Source: an uncultured Bacilli bacterium
GTDB taxonomy: Bacteria > Bacillota_I > Bacilli_A > RF39 > UBA660
Reading direction: 5' to 3'
Length of the DNA: 64,000 nucleotides
NCBI GenBank assembly: GCA_934176955.1
Contig: CAKPOS010000002.1
Coordinates: forward strand, 1 to 64,000
The position numbers were made by a program, and so were the translations under genes. The notes under the pieces were generated by a model, which saw only the letters and a list, made by a program, of their open reading frames with translations, was not told the origin of the DNA and did not search any database. Position 1 is the stretch's first letter, and the number at the start of each line of letters is the position of its first letter. Of the stretch, positions 43,091 to 52,300 are shown one piece after another.

Positions 43091-44914
43091 TTATGCTAAT
43101 GAAGTATTTTCCTCTAAAAAGAATACTTCATACCACTTTAGAAAACTATATATTGCCCAAATTTTTCGATAGTTATCTCTTACCCCATTTTTATGATCTT
43201 CTAGTAGTTTCATAATATTTTTCTTTTGGAATAATTCATCTGCTATTTCAAGTGAGAAAGTATTTTTGATTTCTTGATAAAAATCATCTTCTTTAATCCA
43301 TTCACGAATAGGAACGGGGAAACCTAGTTTTTTCTTCTTATAACTTTCATTAGGAATATCTTTTTTGGCAGCTTCTCTTAACGCTACTTTAGTCGTTTTA
43401 TCTCTTACTTTATATTCTTTTGGTAAAGTGGATGCTACTTTAAAGACATCTATATCCGTAAAAGGAACACGAGACTCTATTGAAAAGGCCATAGTCATTT
43501 TATCTACAATTAATAAAATATTATCACTTAACCAGTAGCGAATATCGATGGCTAGTTTTTTATTTAATTCATTTTCATTTTTGTATTCTTGGTAAGTACT
43601 TTTAACAATATCTTTATTTTTTAAGTAATCTTTAAAATTTAAGATGTCATTTAATTCATCATCATAAAAATTTCTATTAATACTTACATATGATTCTTCT
43701 AATGATTTTCCTCTTCGAATTAAATATCTGGTATATTTATTTTTGGGTAATATTTTGCAAACTACTGCTACACTTTTTCTAATCCATAAAGGAAGTTTGG
43801 TATAAGGATGGTCGTCATAGCTGTTATATCCTCCAAAGAATTCATCAGCCCCTTCTCCTGATAATACTACTTTTACATCTTTGCTTGCTAATTTAGATAA
43901 AAAATATACTGCAATAGAACAAGCATCCGTTGTTGGTTCATCCATGTGATAGTAAACATCAGAGATGGCTTTCATGTATTCTTGCTTGCTAATTTTATCA
44001 GAAATATTGGTAATTCCAAGACGATTGGTTAAGTCTTTTGCATACTCAATTTCACTATATTTTTTATTTTCATAGCCAACTGTATAAGTTTTATCTGGTC
44101 TTGCTAAGCTAACAAGATAGGAAGAATCTATTCCACTAGATAGGAACGATCCTACTTCAACATCACTAATTAAATGATGTTTTACACTATCTTTCATGGT
44201 TTTACTAATTTCATTTACTACTTCATCATAACTTTTATCTGTTTTGGAGAATTCTAATTTAAAATACTTATTTATCTTTTTTTTGTTAGTATTAAGATTA
44301 TAAATCATATAGTGACCTGGTTCTAATTTATAGACATTTTTGAAAAAAGTTTTTTCTCCTGGAGTAAAGCTAAAGGTTAAATATGCTCCTAACATTTCTT
44401 TATTTAATTCTTTATGAAAAAATGGGATTTCTAAGAAGCTTTTGATTTCTGAAGCAAAGAGAAATCCTTCTTTGTTTTGATAATAATAAAGAGGTTTTAT
44501 TCCAAAATGATCTCTAGCAATAAATAATTCATTTTTATTTTTGTCATAAATGCAAAAAGCAAACATTCCTCTTAATTTTTTTAATAAATCATATCCCCAT
44601 TCTTCATAGCCATGTACTAATACTTCTGTATCACTGTTGGTTTTAAATTTATGATTTTTTAGTTCTTTTTTTAATTCTTGATAATTATAGATTTCTCCAT
44701 TGTACATGACTAAAATGCTTTTATCTTCATTATATATTGGTTGGTTTCCTCCTGCTAAATCTATAATTGATAATCTTCTTTGACCTAGTGCTAATTTTTC
44801 ATCAACGTAAACTCCTTCAGCATTAGGACCACGATGGAGTATTCTATCATTCATTTTATGAATGAGTTCTTCTTTTTTTTTGATTTTACTTACTATTCCA
44901 TTTATTCCACACAT
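43091..44914 (-). CDS. asnB: Asparagine synthetase (glutamine-hydrolysing) AsnB
   Basis: A 607-residue enzyme. Cys2 is the glutaminase nucleophile (MCGINGIVSK) with the class-II amidotransferase motifs RGPNAEGVY and MYNGEIYNYQEL. The synthetase half has the PP-loop SSGIDSSYLV and LSGEGADEFFGGY. It converts aspartate and glutamine to asparagine. It follows a short-chain dehydrogenase gene by 9 bases. ATG 44914 follows AAGGGAT. Confidence 0.95.
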   Translation of the reverse strand: MCGINGIVSKIKKKEELIHKMNDRILHRGPNAEGVYVDEKLALGQRRLSIIDLAGGNQPIYNEDKSILVMYNGEIYNYQELKKELKNHKFKTNSDTEVLVHGYEEWGYDLLKKLRGMFAFCIYDKNKNELFIARDHFGIKPLYYYQNKEGFLFASEIKSFLEIPFFHKELNKEMLGAYLTFSFTPGEKTFFKNVYKLEPGHYMIYNLNTNKKKINKYFKLEFSKTDKSYDEVVNEISKTMKDSVKHHLISDVEVGSFLSSGIDSSYLVSLARPDKTYTVGYENKKYSEIEYAKDLTNRLGITNISDKISKQEYMKAISDVYYHMDEPTTDACSIAVYFLSKLASKDVKVVLSGEGADEFFGGYNSYDDHPYTKLPLWIRKSVAVVCKILPKNKYTRYLIRRGKSLEESYVSINRNFYDDELNDILNFKDYLKNKDIVKSTYQEYKNENELNKKLAIDIRYWLSDNILLIVDKMTMAFSIESRVPFTDIDVFKVASTLPKEYKVRDKTTKVALREAAKKDIPNESYKKKKLGFPVPIREWIKEDDFYQEIKNTFSLEIADELFQKKNIMKLLEDHKNGVRDNYRKIWAIYSFLKWYEVFFLEENTSLA

Positions 44915-44923
44915 ATCTATCCC

Positions 44924-45652
44924 TTACTTTCTACCACCATCAACAACAATTACTGCTCCATTGATATAGCTTGCTTTATCACTTGCTAAAAAATAAATTA
45001 CTTCTGCAATTTCTTCTGGTGTTGCAAAGCGATTCATTATAATTTTTTTGATTTCTTCTTGTTTATATTCTCTGGTTAAACTTTCGTTCATTGGGGTTTC
45101 TACCCATCCTGGTGCTACGGCATTTACTCTAATATTTGGGCCTAAATCAACTGCCATATCTTTTGTTAAAATATGTAGTCCTGCTTTTGAAGCATCATAA
45201 TCCATACTATATGGATAATAGGAATCTATTCCATTAGTGCTACCAATATTAATAATAAAGCCTTTATCCATTAAACTAGCAAGATATTTATAAGTCATAA
45301 AAGGACCTATTAAATTTGTACTTACTACTTTTTTAAAATCAGCAACTGTTTTATCTTCTGGTAATGTATCTATAGCAATTGCAGCATTATTAATAATTCC
45401 CGTTAATTTTAGTGAAGTATTTTTGATTTCTTCTTTCATTCTTAGAATATCTTCTTCTTTCGTAATATCTACTTTAATTTTTAATACTTTAACTTGATAA
45501 GAAGAAGTAATTTCTTCTGCTAATTTTTGGGCTTTTTCTTCATTTTGATGATATTGAAGAACGATATTATAATGATTTTTAGCAAATAATTTTGCCGTTG
45601 CTGAACCTATTCCTGAACTTGCTCCTGTTACTAAGACAACTTTATTATCCAT
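44924..45652 (-). CDS. Short-chain dehydrogenase/reductase (FabG-like)
   Basis: A 242-residue Rossmann-fold oxidoreductase. The cofactor motif is TGASSGIG, with NNAA and the catalytic set in NIGSTNG and YDASK. The C-terminal AVIVVDGG is typical of classical SDRs. It could be a 3-oxoacyl-ACP reductase or act on another carbonyl; no fatty-acid genes are near. It overlaps the upstream membrane-protein gene by 8 bases. Confidence 0.9.
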   Translation of the reverse strand: MDNKVVLVTGASSGIGSATAKLFAKNHYNIVLQYHQNEEKAQKLAEEITSSYQVKVLKIKVDITKEEDILRMKEEIKNTSLKLTGIINNAAIAIDTLPEDKTVADFKKVVSTNLIGPFMTYKYLASLMDKGFIINIGSTNGIDSYYPYSMDYDASKAGLHILTKDMAVDLGPNIRVNAVAPGWVETPMNESLTREYKQEEIKKIIMNRFATPEEIAEVIYFLASDKASYINGAVIVVDGGRK

Positions 45653-46553
45653 TTGTTATTTCTCCTGTTTTAGTATCTTTTTCTATTCCAGGGAATTCTT
45701 CTATCTTTCCTATATTTTTGTAAAGATAAGTAACTTTATATTCTTCTTGTTTTTTTACTTGTTCTACAATATTAATCATAGGAGCATAATCTACTTCTAC
45801 TGTAACTACATTATCTTCAATTACAATTTCAAAAGAAAGTTCTGTATCTTCTTGATAAGTTTTGATGATATCTCTTATCTTTAAATGATATTCATATTCT
45901 TTTTTTCCACTAGAATAATTGGTTACATGATCTAAACTGGCATTTTTTAATAGGAGATTAAGCATATCAAATTCGATAATATCTTCATCTATTTCTGAAT
46001 AAACTGCTTCTTTTTTTGATAAAGTATAATTATCTAATTCATTTAGATAGTAATTATTATCTTCTTTAAGGAAGTAAGTTGTTGATCCGTTTGCTTCTTT
46101 ATTAATTATCATTTTATTTTGATAAGTTTTTCCCCAATAGTGGGTTTGGGTGTTTGCCTCTTCTCCGTTATCATTTTTACTTTTTAAAGAAACAACAACA
46201 TCATATTCGTAGTTTGTTCCAATTTCTTTTAGCCATTGTCCTAATTCTTTATCCGTTTTAGTTTCTATATTGTTATTTTCTTTAGTGGTAATATTATCAT
46301 TATTTTTAGTCGTTGTATTACTTAGCTTTGTATTTTTTGCTCCTATACTTGCTATATTTAAATATACAATTAAAAATAAGATGAACAATCCATATCCTAC
46401 TAATTGAACTTTAGCTTTATACTTTGAATCATTTTTATATTTTTCTTTGAAGGTTTGATTTTCTGTTTCTTGTTCGTTAGTTGATTTTTCTTCATTCAAT
46501 TTTTCTTTATTTAATTCTTTTTCACTTAAATTCTCTTCTTTATTCTTTTTCAT
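45645..46553 (-). CDS. Single-pass membrane protein, hypothetical
   Basis: A 302-residue protein. Residues 1-50 are very charged (Lys/Glu/Asn repeats) and cytoplasmic; one helix (about 51-70, VQLVGYGLFILFLIVYLNIA) precedes an Asn/Thr/Lys linker and an outside domain of about 200 residues. That domain has a beta-rich look like lipoprotein-type LppX/DUF proteins but I cannot name it. It overlaps fmt by 14 bases and the SDR gene by 8, so it belongs to the fmt operon. Confidence 0.6.
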   Translation of the reverse strand: MKKNKEENLSEKELNKEKLNEEKSTNEQETENQTFKEKYKNDSKYKAKVQLVGYGLFILFLIVYLNIASIGAKNTKLSNTTTKNNDNITTKENNNIETKTDKELGQWLKEIGTNYEYDVVVSLKSKNDNGEEANTQTHYWGKTYQNKMIINKEANGSTTYFLKEDNNYYLNELDNYTLSKKEAVYSEIDEDIIEFDMLNLLLKNASLDHVTNYSSGKKEYEYHLKIRDIIKTYQEDTELSFEIVIEDNVVTVEVDYAPMINIVEQVKKQEEYKVTYLYKNIGKIEEFPGIEKDTKTGEITNG

Positions 46554-47577
46554 TATTAAACACCTTACCTAATAATTTTTTCCCATGGATACCATGTAAG
46601 TAATCTTTTACTAAACATCTCTTTTTTCCTTCTATGCCAATATCAATCAATTTAATTGCTCCATCTTGACACATTACAAAAATACTTTCTTCATCTATAT
46701 TTACGATTTTTCCAGGATTACCTTTGAAGGTTTTATCTGTTATTAATGCTTGATAAATTTTTACTCTTTTTCCTTCTAAGAAGGCGTATGCTCCAGGTAT
46801 TGGACTTAATCCTCTAATTTGATTATAAACTTCTATTACTTTTTTATTAAAATCTATTTTCATTTCTTCTTTCGTAACATTTAGGGCAAAGGTTACTTTA
46901 CTTTCATCTTGTTTGGTATAAGTAGCAGTTTGATTTAAAATAGTAGGAATGGTTTCTAGTAATAAGTCTCTTCCTAGGTAAGATAGTCTTTCGTATAAAG
47001 TTTCTAAATTTTCATCTTCTTTGATGAAAGTACTTTTTTGTTTAATGATATCTCCTGCATCCATTTTTAAAGTTGTTTTCATGATAGTAATTCCAGTTTC
47101 TTTATCACCATTCATCATCGCCCAATGGATAGGGGCTCCTCCTCTGTATTTAGGAAGAAGTGAACCATGAATATTGATACATCCATATTTTGGATAGTCA
47201 ATGATTTCTTTTGGAATGAATTGTCCATATGCACATGTTACAATCATATCTGGTTTACAGTCTAATACTTTTTCGTAATTATCTTTAATACTTTCTGGTT
47301 GATAGATAGGAATTTCATATTCTAGGGCTACTTTTTTTACCTCTGGATAAATTACTTCTCCATGTCTATTTTTCTTTCGGTCGGGTTGACATACAACCAT
47401 TACTACTTCATAATTTTCAATTAATCCTTTAAGTGCTGGAACAGCAAATGATGGAGTTCCCATAAAAACAATTCTTAAATTTTCTTCTTTTCTTATATTA
47501 TCAAAAGAAATTGTATAGTCTCCTAAATTAATTTCTTCATTTTTGCTAAAGTCTTGTCCTTTTCTATAAGTTGCCAA
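46540..47577 (-). CDS. fmt: Methionyl-tRNA formyltransferase with an N-terminal extension
   Basis: The core is standard Fmt: RIVFMGTPSFAVPALKGL, the catalytic region NIHGSLLPKYRGGAPIHWA and the C-terminal OB-like domain. It formylates Met-tRNAi. The usual Fmt starts at the RIVFMG strand, but here about 33 residues precede it and the codon at that point is TTA, not a start. The likely start is TTG 47577, six bases after AGGTGAT (an in-frame GTG at 47586 is inside that site). The extension (ATYRKGQDFSKNEEINLGDY...) is not a signal peptide and I do not recognise it. Confidence 0.9.
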   Translation of the reverse strand: MATYRKGQDFSKNEEINLGDYTISFDNIRKEENLRIVFMGTPSFAVPALKGLIENYEVVMVVCQPDRKKNRHGEVIYPEVKKVALEYEIPIYQPESIKDNYEKVLDCKPDMIVTCAYGQFIPKEIIDYPKYGCINIHGSLLPKYRGGAPIHWAMMNGDKETGITIMKTTLKMDAGDIIKQKSTFIKEDENLETLYERLSYLGRDLLLETIPTILNQTATYTKQDESKVTFALNVTKEEMKIDFNKKVIEVYNQIRGLSPIPGAYAFLEGKRVKIYQALITDKTFKGNPGKIVNIDEESIFVMCQDGAIKLIDIGIEGKKRCLVKDYLHGIHGKKLLGKVFNNEKE

Positions 47578-47610
47578 TTCTATCACCTAACTTTCAAGTA
47601 AAATTATACC

Positions 47611-47644
47611 AAAAAAAAAGGAAAAATACTACCTGATTTTTCCT
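47611..47644 (-). terminator. Terminator of the glucosaminidase gene
   Basis: A 9-bp stem AGGAAAAAT/ATTTTTCCT (47619-47627 with 47636-47644) followed on the minus strand by nine T residues. Confidence 0.8.
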
Positions 47645-48362
47645 AGTTATTACGAATTCTAGTAATATAACGATTTACATTACCAGCCCATGCTGGGTTT
47701 TCCGCATATTTGGGATTCATGGTATCTGCTGTGGTTAGTCCATAAGCTACATAGTTTCTACTAATATTGTCAATGAATGCTCTAATTCCATCATCTAGTG
47801 TATTAAAGTATCCATAGCTTCCACAACCAGATCCTTTCATGCCTCCTACATTATTACAAGACTTAACTAAATTGCTACAATTCCAGTTACAACCTGTTTC
47901 TTCTAATGATATTGCTGCAGCTAAATAAGGATCTACTCCTTTTTCTAAAGAATATGAAGCATATAAATAACCTTTTCCGGATAATTCATTTTTAAATGAA
48001 CGATCGAGTTTGCTTGCTAATTCGTCTAAGGTTAATCCTTCATATACTGCTTGCTGCTGCACTACTGTTTCTTGTTGTGGTTGTTCAGTTTGTTGTACTT
48101 CATTTGTAGTATTTGTTACAGTACTAGTATTATTATCCTCTTTAAGAGTTGTATCTTCTACTTTCGTTTCTTCTTGCGTTTTGGTATCCACTTCGATTAC
48201 CTTTAAATCATTATCTATTTGCCCTTTTTCTGCTTTAGTATCAGATAATGTAACCATTCTAGTGAACATATTATGTTGTTTTGTGTCACCATCAAATAAT
48301 AGTGTGACTAAGAATAGTAGTGAAGTACTTAATAATACTACTAATACTTTCTTTTTAAACAT
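47643..48362 (-). CDS. Secreted glucosaminidase/lysozyme-fold wall hydrolase
   Basis: A 239-residue exported protein. The signal peptide (KKKVLVVLLSTSLLFLVTLLF) is followed by a Thr/Gln/Glu linker (about 45-105) and a catalytic region (about 108-239). It contains AISLEETGCNW with the probable catalytic glutamate, NVGGMKG and YFNTLDDGIRAFI, the pattern of the glucosaminidase (PF01832-like) lysozyme fold. Cysteines (CNWNCSN, CNN, GCGS) may form disulfides. ATG 48362 follows GGAGGT. It would cut the glycan strands of peptidoglycan. Confidence 0.78.
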   Translation of the reverse strand: MFKKKVLVVLLSTSLLFLVTLLFDGDTKQHNMFTRMVTLSDTKAEKGQIDNDLKVIEVDTKTQEETKVEDTTLKEDNNTSTVTNTTNEVQQTEQPQQETVVQQQAVYEGLTLDELASKLDRSFKNELSGKGYLYASYSLEKGVDPYLAAAISLEETGCNWNCSNLVKSCNNVGGMKGSGCGSYGYFNTLDDGIRAFIDNISRNYVAYGLTTADTMNPKYAENPAWAGNVNRYITRIRNN

Positions 48363-48395
48363 ATTTTATACCTCCATTTTTGGCAAGCGATTTAT

Positions 48396-48436
48396 ATGAT
48401 AACATAATTTAACATAATTGTCAAATTTGTACGAAC
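48396..48436 (-). promoter_or_regulatory. Promoter of the glucosaminidase gene with a recA-like octamer
   Basis: Minus-strand TTGACA (48419-48424), 17-base spacer, TATCAT (48396-48401). The octamer GTTCGTAC (48429-48436) lies 5 bases upstream of the -35 box and is the same octamer found twice at recA. The rest of 48437-48628 shows nothing assignable. Confidence 0.6.
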
Positions 48437-48628
48437 TGTCGTTTGGTTTTTTGGAGTAAAATACTTATTCATATTATTATGGTTAAATAGATGGATAAAA
48501 AGGTTACAGAAAGTGGGAAATAAATCGAATTGTTTTTATATTTTAAATAAAAAATTTGAATAAATAAAAAAATATCCTATAAATGTCCTAATATCATATT
48601 TACATGTGATTTAACATATACAATTATG

Positions 48629-49321
48629 CTATTTTCTAGTAATATTCACTTTTTTTTTACAATTTATACTATATTCATTATATTCAATAATATTAAAAGG
48701 TATATCACTTTCTTTTTTTATTCTATATTCTAGAAAGTTAGTTAAAATATGAAGTTTATCTTCTAACGAAGAAAATGTATTTTCATCAGAAGAAAGATTT
48801 TGGAATTGATTATATCTAACTCCTACAATAATAGAATTGCTCGGTTTATAATATTTTATATTATCAGGTCCATAGTTTATGTTTATTCCCTTTTCAGTTG
48901 GATTTTCTAAAATTACTTTTAAATATGTATCACCGATAAATTGCCTATTTTGTGGAGTTAATTCTAAATTATTTGATTGATATATTGAAAAAAGATAATT
49001 TAATTGTTCATTAGTTAGACGTTCAATATGTATATTGTTTCTTAAATAAAAATATTTTAAATATCCTTCCGAAAGAGATTGGTAAAGATCCTTTTCAGAC
49101 GAAGTAACTTCTGGAAAAGAATCTTTTCTTTTTTCTAATTCTTTATCAACCTCCTTTAAATAATATTTTTCTATTAAAAACTCAACAAGTAACTTATTAT
49201 AAACACTATAAATAAGTAAATAATTTTTCATTTCTTCATCGCTTTTTATATTACATTCTTTTCGTATATTTGGTCTTTCAAGTAATAATAATTCTTCATC
49301 TACAAAATTCATTTTATTCAT
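48629..49321 (-). CDS. Hypothetical partner of the giant T7SS-locus protein
   Basis: A 230-residue soluble protein I do not recognise, acidic in its first half and largely helical. It starts at ATG 49321, overlapping the stop of the 2180-residue gene by four bases, with GGAGGG as ribosome site. No signal or membrane segment is present. A small cytoplasmic protein coupled directly behind a large secreted toxin-like protein is the usual position of an immunity protein; a chaperone is the alternative. Both are inference. Confidence 0.55.
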   Translation of the reverse strand: MNKMNFVDEELLLLERPNIRKECNIKSDEEMKNYLLIYSVYNKLLVEFLIEKYYLKEVDKELEKRKDSFPEVTSSEKDLYQSLSEGYLKYFYLRNNIHIERLTNEQLNYLFSIYQSNNLELTPQNRQFIGDTYLKVILENPTEKGININYGPDNIKYYKPSNSIIVGVRYNQFQNLSSDENTFSSLEDKLHILTNFLEYRIKKESDIPFNIIEYNEYSINCKKKVNITRK

Positions 49322-52300
49322 TTAATTCCCTCCAATTGGTTAAAAGCAATAGTAAAATTATTATTTATTAGATCTGATATGGGGATTAGAAGCCTTTTCC
49401 CCCAACTACTAACCACAATATAATCTTCAATAATTCCAGTAACACAAACTGCATGACCGTCTCCTTCTTTCCAATTATCTGTAGTAACATAAACTTTATA
49501 TTCATTTTCCATAAGTCTAATTGGTATTTCGGATTTAAATATTCCTAAATTCACACTATTATTTTGATTTGCACTTAAATACTTAAATATTGTTTCAACA
49601 AATCCACTCTGACCTTTACTGTTGAAAGCAAAGTTAGAGTTAAGTTTTAAATGGACATTCTTAGATTCCAAAAAAGAATTTATTGCATTGTCATTTTGCT
49701 GCCAATTAGTTGATAAATAAACTTGACTTTTAGTCCTCAAATTGTTCACTTGTATTTTTCCATTTGAATCATAAGTAAACATATTTTTTCCATTATTATC
49801 AAAAATAAACTCATTTTTGTCATATGAATCATATTTATTACTATTTAAATAAGTATACATATCTAATATCAATTCAGAGGAATTAAGTTCTTTTTTTCCA
49901 TCAATTTCAATATACATTGGATATCCAAAATCTCTTTCAAATGCTTTAGGATTTTCTCTATATGCGTTTAATATTGAATTGGCAACTGCAGCATAACTAC
50001 AAACCCCTGTAGTATTAATGGCACATAAAGTTCTAATTGCATCTAAAGTATTCATTCCTGATTTATTTAACTTTGAAATTAATCTATTAAATTCATTACG
50101 TTTATCCAAAATAAAACTTTTGTCAAAAATATCAATAACATCAAATCTATTTTCTTTTATACATTTATCAAATACATACTCCAAACAGCGACTGCCAAAG
50201 CTTGCATTCAAAGTTACTGATTTTGTTTTATTATAACTTTTTTTAATATAATTTAATAATTCTTTAGCTGTTTGTTTATTACAATTACATTGATTAATTA
50301 AATAATTCAAAAAATCTTTTTTATTGGTTAACCAATCTAAATTTTTTACAATAAGTCTTGCGTACTTTGCTGATATATCTTGATCAGCACCGTAGTTTGC
50401 AGAATAATTATTTAAAAAGAATGATTCATACTCATTTGTAAATTGTAATTTAAGTACATTTTTGATCACTTGTGGTAATGAATAATTATATGTTAATCCC
50501 AATGATTTGAAATATGATGAATTTGCTACAGTTTTCAAATTAATAAATGGGTTACTATTAAGGTAATCAGTTAGTTTTACTACTTCTTTTGCTACTTCAA
50601 TTGAAACATTATTGTATAGCATTATCTGCGCTACTTCTTTTGATACTTTATAATTTGCCATTATCTCTGCTACTTCTTTTGATACTTTATAATTTGCCAT
50701 TATCTCTGCTACTTCTTTTGATACTTTATAATTTACCATTATTCCTGCTACTTCTTTTGATACTTTATAATTTACCATTATCTCTGCTACTTCAAACGAA
50801 ACTTTATTTTCATTCATTTGTTTTGCTATTTCCAACGTAATTCCATGACCTGCTGCCACTTCATCAACTATTATTTTGGCTACTTCTTTTGATACTTTAT
50901 CATTTATCATTATCTCTGCTATCTCTGATGATACATTATAATTTAGCATTATCTCTGCTATCTCTGATGATACATTATTATTTACCATTATTTCTGCAAC
51001 ATTATATGCGAAAGATATTTCATATCCTTTTTCTAACACTAAATCTGTTGCCTTATCAATAATGTCAGTTTTCACAACATTTGAAAATGAATTTATTAAT
51101 GTTGAATTACTATATTCTTTTATTTTGTTTTTGATTAAATCCTTTAGATTTATTTGAATTTTATTATTTTGAGATGTTGATTGATTTTCAAGTGTATTAG
51201 TAAAGCCTATTCCTTTTATATATTCAATTGTTTCTCCTGTTCTACTGTTACTGACAATGCAACAAGGAAAGTAAACACCTTCAAATTTTCTGTCATCTAA
51301 CCGCACAGATATTTCAGTATATTTATTCAATCCCATTTTGTTTTTCAAATAAGAATACAATTCTACCCCATCTACTTCTTTATTAATTTTCATCGTTTTT
51401 ATAGCATTAAATTGTTGGTCAACGTCATTGTTAACTGTTTGATTTCCAAATAATGATTGAGCTTTTTGTAAAAGTTCTGAATAATAACCATTTCCATCCG
51501 AATATCCAATATTTTTATCCGTGTTAATAAAATTTTTTTCACAATAATTTTTGTAATTACTAGGATTTGATTCATAAATCTTAATAGGTCCTTTCCCAGA
51601 CATCTCTTTAGGTATTAAAATAAATCCATATAAAGCATTTCCAAACTTACTGTTTCCTAAATCAGTTGCTCCTGCAATTGGATTAGTTGCATCTGCACTA
51701 ATTATTTCATCACCAATTTTAATTTCAACCCACCTATGATCACCATTTTTTTCTTTTCCCATTAACCGAATATCTTCTTTATTAAATCCAGCAGAAAGTA
51801 GTAATTCCATATAAAGTTGAGACCACCCTTTACATATAACCCTATCACTGACTAAATTATCAAAAGATAAATTTTTATTGTATATTTCTTGAGCTTTAAT
51901 TTTGTCTATTTCATTATTAGAGTAATAAAAATCTTGATATTCCAAATCATAATTTAATCTTTTATTTAATTCAATATATAAATATCTAGCTTTTTCAATA
52001 GCAGACAACCCAGTTGGTAATGAAGTTAAAATTTCTTTCTTTATTGATTTGATTCCTAATTCTGATTTTTGTTCTATTATAGTATCATTTTTTGATTGTT
52101 CTTTTTTAGTACTAAATTTTATTTTCTCTCCATTTATTGTTATTTCATGACCTGCTGCCACTTCATCAACTATTATTTTCGCCACTTCTTTTGATAATTT
52201 ATAATTTACCATTATTTCTGCCACTTCAAACGAAACATTATTCTTATTCATTTGTTGTGCTATTTCCGTTGTAATTCCATGACCTGCTGCCACTTCATCA

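Noticed and set aside
50589..50840. A leucine-rich + strand open frame
   Set aside because: It mirrors the 39-base repeats of the giant gene on the opposite strand and has no ribosome site.
50580..51005. 39-base repeats as a possible CRISPR or dispersed repeat
   Set aside because: They are in frame with a 13-residue protein repeat and have no unique spacers.
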